This document shows, piece after piece, positions 1 through 5,802 of a stretch of DNA of 64,000 bases. The notes under the pieces were generated by a model. The model saw only the letters and a program-made list of their open reading frames with translations, was not told the DNA's origin and made no database searches. This DNA is from Fusobacterium mortiferum (GTDB taxonomy: Bacteria > Fusobacteriota > Fusobacteriia > Fusobacteriales > Fusobacteriaceae), in contig NZ_JACSNP010000001.1 in the NCBI RefSeq assembly GCF_016900045.1, forward strand, positions 124,001 to 188,000, written 5' to 3'. Positions within the stretch are counted from its first letter, which is position 1. Each line of letters opens with the position of its first letter. The translations under genes were made by a program, and so were the position numbers.

Positions 1-32
1 ATAGTTTATGATTATACTGTGATGAAAAAATG

Positions 33-90
33 AATTGGGAGATAAAATTTTGTCACAATAATTTTATAGATAAATTGGGAGGATAAAATT
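33..90 (+). repeat. Duplicated Shine-Dalgarno leader before the first porin
   Basis: Two near-identical copies, AATTGGGAGATAAAATT (33-49) and AATTGGGAGGATAAAATT (73-90), differ by one inserted G. The second serves the porin ATG at 91. The first is followed by TTG-TCA-CAA-TAA, a potential three-codon ORF. A TATACT at 13-18 could be the -10 box, which would put both copies in the transcript; the -35 would lie outside the window. Whether the upstream copy is used by ribosomes is inference. Confidence 0.5.
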
Positions 91-957
91 ATGAAAAGAT
101 TAGCACTATTATTAGCAGCTATGGGAGTTATATCAGTAGGAGCAATGGCAGAAGCACCTGCATTAAAAGTTACAAATATAGGACAAGAATTAGAGATAGA
201 AAATGTATCTGGAAGCACAAATGGAGATATAGGAGCTACTACATTTACTACAACTGTAGGACTATCTTATGAAGACTGGTCGTTTGCAGTTCAAGCTGGA
301 AAAATGTGGACAATTGATACAGATAATGGGTTTGACAGTACAAATGGAAGAATGCAGTTTGATGTTTGGAATAAAGTAAATGAAAATTTAAATCTAGGAT
401 TTAGATATAGAGGACAATCTGACTATGATAGATATTATGGAAGAGCAGCATGGAATTATGGAATGGTATTTGGAGCTGCAGATGTTTGGTATCAATCTGT
501 AAATGGAAATGGAAATGACAATTTAGAGGCAGAAATTTTCCCAGTGGGAGTTAGTTATGGTGCTTTTAAGGCAGCATGGTTTGTAAACTACTGGAAATCA
601 ATAGGAAATACAGTAGATGGAGATAAGACAGAATATTTAGAAAACCAAATCAGATTATATGCTGACTTATATAAAGGGGAAAAATTAACACTTTCAACAG
701 AAGCGAGAATAACTTTAACAGCAGATGTAGATTATGAAGGTGGAAAGAAAACAGCAGCTCCTACAGAGTATGTATATAAAGATTTTGGAAGAAATAGATT
801 TTATTTAGGGGCTTCTTACCAAGTAACTGAATCTTTAAATGTTTATGGAAAATATGCATATGAATTTAGAGAACTTGATGTTGTAAAAACTAGTGAGAGA
901 ACAGATTCACAAAATTATTATGGTGACTTTATAGTTGGATGGAACTATACTTTCTAA
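91..957 (+). CDS. Outer-membrane porin-like protein, fusobacterial family
   Basis: This 288-residue protein should be a secreted outer-membrane beta-barrel. A signal peptide covers about residues 1-20 and ends in an AMA-type cleavage site. The mature part is rich in alternating aromatic and Gly/Asn/Asp strands, and the last residue is Phe (ending WNYTF), the usual BAM-recognition end of a barrel. The first 17 bases of the gene match those of the next porin, so both carry the MKRLALLL start. GGGAGG sits about 8 bases before the ATG. It is monocistronic and followed by a strong hairpin terminator. I recognise the family only as a fusobacterial outer-membrane protein; the substrate and pore properties are unknown. 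Confidence 0.8.
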   Translation: MKRLALLLAAMGVISVGAMAEAPALKVTNIGQELEIENVSGSTNGDIGATTFTTTVGLSYEDWSFAVQAGKMWTIDTDNGFDSTNGRMQFDVWNKVNENLNLGFRYRGQSDYDRYYGRAAWNYGMVFGAADVWYQSVNGNGNDNLEAEIFPVGVSYGAFKAAWFVNYWKSIGNTVDGDKTEYLENQIRLYADLYKGEKLTLSTEARITLTADVDYEGGKKTAAPTEYVYKDFGRNRFYLGASYQVTESLNVYGKYAYEFRELDVVKTSERTDSQNYYGDFIVGWNYTF

Positions 958-999
958 TATTAAGTTGAAATTAAAGTAAAAAATATAAAAAAGTGAAAA

Positions 1000-1042
1000 A
1001 GGAGTTGAAACTATGCTTTAACATAGTGCAACTCCTGTTTTT
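1000..1042 (+). terminator. Rho-independent terminator after the first porin
   Basis: The arms AGGAGTTG (1000-1007) and CAACTCCT (1029-1036) enclose an inner CTATG/CATAG stem and are followed by GTTTTTA. It lies 43 bases beyond the porin stop. Confidence 0.85.
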
Positions 1043-1239
1043 ATTTAGGAAAAAAATAAAATGAAATATTAGAAATAAAACACATTTTCAACAAATAAAA
1101 AAATATTTTTATTTATTGAAAGGATATTATTTTGTTGAAAAGTAGCTAGAAATAAGGAGTTTGATTGATGTGGAGGAAAAATTATATTAAAATCTCTATG
1201 TTTAAAAACAAGAAAAAATAAAAAAAAATAAAAAAACTA
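1043..1239. other. Gene-poor region between the two porins
   Basis: This is part of the 386-base gap between the porins. It holds a nested inverted repeat at 1085-1141 and a possible 17-codon ORF at 1168-1221. That ORF has AAGGAG 8 bases before its ATG and encodes a very basic peptide starting MWRKNY. Nothing here matches a known RNA family that I recognise. The downstream end runs into the fomA promoter. Confidence 0.4.
1085..1141. repeat. Nested AT-rich inverted repeat
   Basis: The outer arms TTTTCAACAAA (1085-1095) and TTTGTTGAAAA (1131-1141) are perfectly complementary over 11 bases. Inside them AAATAAAAA (1093-1101) and TTTTTATTT (1106-1114) form a second perfect stem. There is no T-tract after the outer arm, so it is not a standard terminator. 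It could be a protein-binding dyad or a structured RNA. Confidence 0.45.
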
Positions 1240-1268
1240 TTTACAAATAAGGTAAAATGAGGTATATT
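1240..1268 (+). promoter_or_regulatory. Sigma70-type promoter of fomA
   Basis: TTTACA (1240-1245), a 17-base spacer and TATATT (1263-1268) form a near-consensus promoter. The predicted 5' leader is about 70 bases and contains a weak AAACCT/GGGTTT hairpin before the ribosome-binding site. Confidence 0.75.
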
Positions 1269-1343
1269 TATATCAACGGGAGAATATCAAACCTATTTGG
1301 TGATGGGTTTGAGAAAAATTTATGAAAAAAAGGAGAGATACTT

Positions 1344-2435
1344 ATGAAAAGATTAGCACTTTTATTAGGATCTTTATTAGTTGTTACTGCAGCTGCTTCT
1401 GCTAAAGAAGTTGTACCTGCACCAGTAGTTGTTGAGGAAGCTCCAGTACAAATAATAGAGAAAGAAGTTATCGTTTACAGAGAAAAAGAACAAGGATTCA
1501 GACCAAATGGTTATGTAGATTTACAATACAGATACTATGATAAAACTGAAGATCAAAAAAATCTTTGGAATACAAATGACGAATCTTCAAGAACTCAATT
1601 GAAAACAAAAATCAATATGACTGAAAACCAAACTTTAGAAGCAAGAATAAGAGATTACAATACTTTATCTCAAGATTCGACATATACTACTACAGATGAA
1701 GGGAAAGAAGTTTTAACTTCAGGAACAACAGAAACAAGATTAAGATATTGGTATAACCATGGAAATGTAGGAGATTCTAAAGTTAATTTAGATTCAAGAC
1801 TTGAGTATAAAAACTATGATACAACACAATATGTAGAGTATCAAGCACAATTTGATTTCGCTGAATATTTATTCAACAACGATTTCATCAAAACTGATTA
1901 TTTCCAAATAGCACCAAAATATAGATATACTTGGTCAGATGATAATAGTTCGAACTATACAAATGGTGTAGGACTAGACATCTACTCTTACTATACTTTA
2001 CCAGCAGGATTCTCAGCAGAGTTAAATGTTTATGCAACAGAAAACTTCTATGGACAATCAAAAGCTACTGCTGATGGAAAAACAGCTGAGGATAGTTTTG
2101 GAGTATCTGTAGAGGCTTACTTATATAATACTACAAACCTTTATACAAATGGAAACTATACAGTTGATTTAGGATTTGAAGGAGGATTTGATTCTTATAA
2201 CTGGTCTCAAGAGAAAATATTAAAGAATGCTGATTTAACTTCGACAGATAGCAATTCAACTTATTCATTATATGCGTTACCATATGTAAAAGTTAACTAT
2301 CAAGCAACTGAGTTTGTAAATCTTTATGCAGCTGTTGGAGCAGAATATAGAAACTGGATGATTACAGATAGACATGCTGCTCAAGACTGGAGATGGCAAC
2401 CAACTGCTTGGGCTGGATTTAACGTAGCATTCTAG
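1344..2435 (+). CDS. fomA: FomA-type major outer-membrane porin
   Basis: This is a 363-residue trimeric-porin-like protein of the FomA family, the major general-diffusion porin of fusobacteria. The N-terminus shows a signal peptide ending at about residue 20 (ASA), then a Pro/Val/Glu-rich linker (PAPVVVEEAPVQ) and the family segment VIVYREKEQGFRPNGYVDLQYRYY. That linker followed by PNG-VD-QYR is what I recognise from FomA. The barrel ends in Phe (FNVAF) after a WRWQPTAWAG segment, also FomA-like. AAGGAGAG lies just before the ATG. It has its own promoter and terminator, as expected for an abundant envelope protein. F. nucleatum FomA also acts as an adhesin; whether this one does is not visible. 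Confidence 0.88.
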   Translation: MKRLALLLGSLLVVTAAASAKEVVPAPVVVEEAPVQIIEKEVIVYREKEQGFRPNGYVDLQYRYYDKTEDQKNLWNTNDESSRTQLKTKINMTENQTLEARIRDYNTLSQDSTYTTTDEGKEVLTSGTTETRLRYWYNHGNVGDSKVNLDSRLEYKNYDTTQYVEYQAQFDFAEYLFNNDFIKTDYFQIAPKYRYTWSDDNSSNYTNGVGLDIYSYYTLPAGFSAELNVYATENFYGQSKATADGKTAEDSFGVSVEAYLYNTTNLYTNGNYTVDLGFEGGFDSYNWSQEKILKNADLTSTDSNSTYSLYALPYVKVNYQATEFVNLYAAVGAEYRNWMITDRHAAQDWRWQPTAWAGFNVAF

Positions 2436-2474
2436 TTTTATCCTAACAGTATAAAAAATTAAATATGAATTTTT

Positions 2475-2505
2475 AGTACCTGTGTAAAAGCAGGTACTTT
2501 TTTTA
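2475..2505 (+). terminator. Rho-independent terminator of fomA
   Basis: AGTACCTG (2475-2482) and CAGGTACT (2491-2498) form a perfect 8-base stem with an 8-base loop, followed by a run of T. Confidence 0.92.
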
Positions 2506-2530
2506 TCATTAAAAATATATATGATTTCTC

Positions 2531-2559
2531 TTGAAAAAAATATATAAATTTGATAGAAT
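2531..2559 (+). promoter_or_regulatory. Promoter of the FNT channel gene
   Basis: TTGAAA (2531-2536), a 17-base spacer and TAGAAT (2554-2559), about 40 bases before the ATG. Confidence 0.65.
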
Positions 2560-2598
2560 AATCTCTGGAAAAATTTATATTATATTTTAGGGGGAAAA

Positions 2599-3369
2599 AT
2601 GTATTTGAGTGAAGTGGAGAGTGTAGGGGTAACTGCAAGAAAAAAAGTGGAGTTACTGAAAAATAATTTTTTAGGATATTTTATAGCAGCAATGTTAGCT
2701 GGAATTTATGTAGGTTTTGGAGTTGTATTAGTCTTTGGAATAGGCTCTTGTATTATAGATAATCCATTAATAAAGGTTATAATGGGATTATCCTTTGGAG
2801 TAACTTTAAGCTTGGTTGTAATGGCAGGAGGAGAGTTATTTACTGGAAATAATCTTGTTATGGCAATGGGAGTGTTTAATAAGAGTATTGGTTATAGAGA
2901 AGCTGGTTATGCTCTTTTTATCTCTTTGATAGGAAATTGGGCAGGATCAGTTTTAATATCATTAGGGTTCTATTATTCTGGATTGATGTCAGAGAAATTT
3001 ATTAAATTTTTAGGAATAATTATATCAGAGAGAGTTTTATTAAATGCACATGAATTATTTATTAGAGGGATACTTTGTAATATCCTTGTATGTTTAGCTG
3101 TGTGGTGTTGTTATAGATGTAAATCAGATAGTGGAAAATTGCTGATGATATTCTGGTGTCTATTTGCTTTAGTAACAGCAGGATTTGAAAATAGTGTAGC
3201 TTGTATGACACTTTTAAGTGTAGCTTTTTTAGGACCTTTTGATAATATATTTGGTTTTATGTGGTATGTTTTACACATTGGAATATTAACTGCTGGTAAT
3301 ATGGTAGGTGGAATATTTTTTGTAGCTTTGCCATACTACTTAATCTCAAGAAAAGATAAAAATAAATAA
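2599..3369 (+). CDS. Formate/nitrite transporter family channel (NirC/FocA-like)
   Basis: This 256-residue inner-membrane protein has about six membrane segments and would move a small monovalent anion such as formate, nitrite or hydrosulfide. Family marks are the N-terminal AGIYVGFG, the GGELFTGNN motif (about residues 75-83), GNWAGS in the third repeat, and the MVGGIFFVALPYY end. It is NirC-like in length and lacks the long tails of FocA. In most family members the pore segment reads FEHS with a central His; here it reads FENS, with Asn at residue 198 (codon AAT at 3190-3192). That may change proton coupling or selectivity. The gene is monocistronic, with no formate-lyase or nitrite-reductase gene beside it, so the substrate is unassigned. 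Confidence 0.88.
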   Translation: MYLSEVESVGVTARKKVELLKNNFLGYFIAAMLAGIYVGFGVVLVFGIGSCIIDNPLIKVIMGLSFGVTLSLVVMAGGELFTGNNLVMAMGVFNKSIGYREAGYALFISLIGNWAGSVLISLGFYYSGLMSEKFIKFLGIIISERVLLNAHELFIRGILCNILVCLAVWCCYRCKSDSGKLLMIFWCLFALVTAGFENSVACMTLLSVAFLGPFDNIFGFMWYVLHIGILTAGNMVGGIFFVALPYYLISRKDKNK

Positions 3370-3376
3370 AGGTTTT

Positions 3377-3413
3377 GAAATTTTATCTATGTTAAAGGTA
3401 GAATTTCTTTTTT
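3377..3413 (+). terminator. Rho-independent terminator after the FNT gene
   Basis: GAAATTTTATCT (3377-3388) pairs with AGGTAGAATTTC (3396-3407), with two G-U pairs, followed by six T. Confidence 0.75.
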
Positions 3414-3431
3414 ATTGTTGATAATTAAATT

Positions 3432-3460
3432 TTGTAACTATTGAATAAAAATGTTATAAT
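3432..3460 (+). promoter_or_regulatory. Promoter of mntP
   Basis: TTGTAA (3432-3437), a 17-base spacer and consensus TATAAT (3455-3460). The leader is only about 25 bases, so it has no room for a yybP-ykoY manganese riboswitch. Confidence 0.75.
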
Positions 3461-3492
3461 GTAGCAAATAAAAATTATAAGGTGGAGATTAG

Positions 3493-4035
3493 ATGTATTT
3501 TTTAGAGGTAGTTTTAATAGGTATAAGTTTAGCAATGGATGCTTTTGCAATCTGTCTTTGTCAAGGGCTAGCTTCAAAGAATAAGGGAAGTTTAGCTTTG
3601 AAATTAGGATTAACTTTTGGGGCTTTTCAGGCTATAATGCCGTGGCTAGGTTACAGTGTAGGAAATATCTTTAGTAGTAAAGTTTCTACATATGGTAATA
3701 TACTTGCTTTTATCATATTGGTATTGATAGGAATAAATATGATAAAGGAGGGGAAAGAAGAGGAAGAGAAGTGTGATATTGAAATAGGTTTGAAAGCTCT
3801 ATTAGGAATGGGGATAGCTACAAGTATAGATGCTTTAGCAGTAGGATTATCTTTTGCCATGAATGGACAACAACACATTTATCTTTATGTTATGATAATA
3901 GGTATTGTAACATTTATAATTTCAGTTGTAGGAACAAATCTAGGGAGCAAAGTAGGTGAGCTACTAGGAAGTAAAGCTCACTACTTTGGTGGAACAGTAC
4001 TTATTATTTTAGGTTTGAAAGCTCTAATAGGGTAA
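3493..4035 (+). CDS. mntP: Manganese efflux pump MntP
   Basis: This 180-residue protein with six predicted membrane segments belongs to the MntP (formerly YebN) family, which exports Mn(II) and protects cells from manganese overload. It shows the two-fold family repeat: the AMDAFAICL motif in the first half (about residues 14-22) and TSIDALAVGLSF in the second (about residues 111-122). Each carries the membrane Asp thought to bind metal. The central cytoplasmic linker is short and acidic (KEGKEEEEKCD). The start is supported by GGTGGAG upstream. It is monocistronic and converges on the ygjP-like gene; its terminator lies inside that gene's 3' end. Confidence 0.92.
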   Translation: MYFLEVVLIGISLAMDAFAICLCQGLASKNKGSLALKLGLTFGAFQAIMPWLGYSVGNIFSSKVSTYGNILAFIILVLIGINMIKEGKEEEEKCDIEIGLKALLGMGIATSIDALAVGLSFAMNGQQHIYLYVMIIGIVTFIISVVGTNLGSKVGELLGSKAHYFGGTVLIILGLKALIG

Positions 4036-4041
4036 TATTTT

Positions 4042-4695
4042 TTAGGAAGAGGTTTTTAATAAATCTCTTCTTTTTTTCCAATCTGGCATATATTTTTCTA
4101 CAAAGTTCCAAAACTCTTTTTGATGATGGGGATAGGGGATATGAGCTAGCTCATGTAGTATGACATAATCAATAACTTCAAGAGGTTTTTTATAGAGTTG
4201 GAGATTGAAAGTTATACTTCGAGTAAGGGTATTACAAGAACCCCATCTAGTTTTCATATCTCTAAATTTAATAATTGAAGGAAGATAGCCAATTCTCTTT
4301 CCGAATTCTATAGTTCTGTTTTTTACAAGAGTACAAAAATTATCAGTGAGCCATTTACTGATAATTTTTTTTCTATTTTCAAAATTGTTAATTTTTATAT
4401 TTAATATAAAATGCTCCTCAGTTAGCTCACAATATTCAACAGAGGATATTTTTATTTTGATGGTATATTTTTTACCAAGATATATAAATTCATCTCCCTC
4501 TTCAAAAGTAGAAATCTTCTCCTGTTTATTTTTTATTTGTTCAATTTTTTCTTTTATCCACTCCTTTTTCTCTTGGAGAAGATTTTCTATATATGAATTA
4601 GGAACTTTATAGGGAGCAGAGACTAAAACTTCTCCCTTTTCATTGACTTTTATAATTATATTTTTAATCTTTTTTCTAGTTATTTTTATCTCCAT
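4042..4695 (-). CDS. YgjP-type M48-like zinc metallohydrolase
   Basis: This 217-residue protein (DUF45/YgjP family) is a putative zinc-dependent hydrolase. The zinc site is HELAHIPYPHHQKEFW near the C-terminus, an HExxH pair with a third His, followed by the typical Trp-rich end (MPDWKKRRDLL). The family segment RDMKTRWGSCNT is also present. An ATG nine bases upstream (4704) exists, but it lies inside the -10 box of a strong promoter, so I chose the ATG at 4695, which falls where transcription should begin. Neither start has a Shine-Dalgarno sequence. The cellular substrate of this family is poorly defined. Convergent with mntP. Confidence 0.85.
   Translation of the reverse strand: MEIKITRKKIKNIIIKVNEKGEVLVSAPYKVPNSYIENLLQEKKEWIKEKIEQIKNKQEKISTFEEGDEFIYLGKKYTIKIKISSVEYCELTEEHFILNIKINNFENRKKIISKWLTDNFCTLVKNRTIEFGKRIGYLPSIIKFRDMKTRWGSCNTLTRSITFNLQLYKKPLEVIDYVILHELAHIPYPHHQKEFWNFVEKYMPDWKKRRDLLKTSS
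4046..4077 (+). terminator. mntP terminator embedded in the 3' end of the ygjP-like gene
   Basis: GAAGAGGTTT (4046-4055) and AAATCTCTTC (4061-4070) form a 10-base stem with one G-U pair and a 5-base loop, followed by seven T. The hairpin lies within the last codons of the opposite-strand gene, so the same bases serve as coding sequence and terminator. Confidence 0.85.
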
Positions 4696-4702
4696 AATAA
4701 CC

Positions 4703-4731
4703 ATTATATCATAAATAAATAAAGGTGTTAA
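4703..4731 (-). promoter_or_regulatory. Promoter of the ygjP-like gene, probably giving a leaderless mRNA
   Basis: On the minus strand TTAACA (4731-4726), a 17-base spacer and TATAAT (4708-4703) form a near-consensus promoter. The start codon at 4695 is 8 bases beyond the -10 box, where the +1 is expected. No Shine-Dalgarno sequence is present. Confidence 0.7.
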
Positions 4732-4756
4732 AAAAATAGTGGATTAAATTGTTATA

Positions 4757-4785
4757 TTGAAAAAATGCTATAAATATGGTAAAAT
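4757..4785 (+). promoter_or_regulatory. Promoter of dusB and the downstream block
   Basis: TTGAAA (4757-4762), a 17-base spacer and TAAAAT (4780-4785), with GGAGG just before the ATG at 4847. No good terminator is visible until after secF, so this may be the main promoter for much of the block. Confidence 0.7.
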
Positions 4786-4846
4786 TTTTAGATTGAGATA
4801 TCTTTATTTTAGAGAGATATGAGATAGAAAACGGAGGAAAAAATAG

Positions 4847-5800
4847 ATGAAAAAAATATATATAGCTCCAATAGCTGGAGTTACAGATTATACATATAGA
4901 GGTATATTAAGAGAGTTTAATCCAGATATGTTATTTACAGAGATGGTAAGTATCAATGCTATGGAGTGTGCTTCTGAAAAAACTTTGAAGGTAATCTTAA
5001 GACTTAGAGAGGGAGACTCTGTACAACTTTTTGGTAAGGATATTCCAAAGATGGTAGAGAGTGCAAAATTTGTAGAGAAATTAGGAGTAAAACACATAGA
5101 TATAAACTCTGGATGTCCAATGAAAAAGATAACAAGTAATGGTTATGGATCAGCACTGATGGCAAATCCAGAGCATATAAGAGCTATATTATCAGAGTTA
5201 AGAAGTGCTTTAAATGATGATACAGGCTTATCAATAAAGGTAAGAGCTGGGTATAAAGAGTTTAAAAATCCTGTAGAGATAGCAAAAATTGCTCAAGAGA
5301 CAGGATGTAAACATATAACTGTACATGGTAGAACAAGAGAGCAGATGTATACTGGAAAAGCTGATTGGAGCGTAATAAAGGCGGTAAAAGAGAGTGTAGA
5401 TATTCCAGTAATAGGAAATGGAGATATATTTACAGCTGAGGATGCAAAGGAGAGAATAGATTTCTCTGGAGTAGATGGGGTAATGTTAGCAAGAGGAATA
5501 TTTGGAAATCCATGGTTAATAAGAGATATTAGAGAGTATTTAGAGCATGGAAAGGTACTAAATCCTGTAACTCCATTAGATAGAATAAATATGGCAATAG
5601 AGCATACTAGAAGAACTCAAATAGAGCATCCAGAGAGACCATTTATATTTGAGTTAAGAAAGCATATATGTTGGTATTTAAAAGGGATTAGAAACTCTAA
5701 TGCAATAAAGGATAAGATAAACCATACAGATAAGTATGAAGAGGTATTGGAGTTATTACACTTAATAAAAGCGGGAATTGAACAAGAGGGAGTTGAATAA
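4847..5800 (+). CDS. dusB: tRNA-dihydrouridine synthase (Dus family)
   Basis: This 317-residue flavoenzyme reduces uridines in tRNA to dihydrouridine using FMN and NADPH. The FMN-binding TIM barrel starts with IAPIAGVTD; the catalytic Cys is C90 in NSGCPMKKI. Later family motifs include HGRTREQMYTGKADW and GNGDIFTAEDA with GVMLARGIFGNPW, which close the phosphate-binding site. The length fits bacterial DusB (about 320 residues); the exact Dus subtype is inferred. The stop is followed after two bases by the mutS ATG, so the two are probably translationally coupled. Confidence 0.9.
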   Translation: MKKIYIAPIAGVTDYTYRGILREFNPDMLFTEMVSINAMECASEKTLKVILRLREGDSVQLFGKDIPKMVESAKFVEKLGVKHIDINSGCPMKKITSNGYGSALMANPEHIRAILSELRSALNDDTGLSIKVRAGYKEFKNPVEIAKIAQETGCKHITVHGRTREQMYTGKADWSVIKAVKESVDIPVIGNGDIFTAEDAKERIDFSGVDGVMLARGIFGNPWLIRDIREYLEHGKVLNPVTPLDRINMAIEHTRRTQIEHPERPFIFELRKHICWYLKGIRNSNAIKDKINHTDKYEEVLELLHLIKAGIEQEGVE

Positions 5801-5802
5801 TA

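Noticed and set aside
3370-3492. Possible yybP-ykoY manganese riboswitch before mntP
   Set aside because: The gap contains a terminator and a good promoter, leaving a leader of about 25 bases; that is too short for the aptamer.
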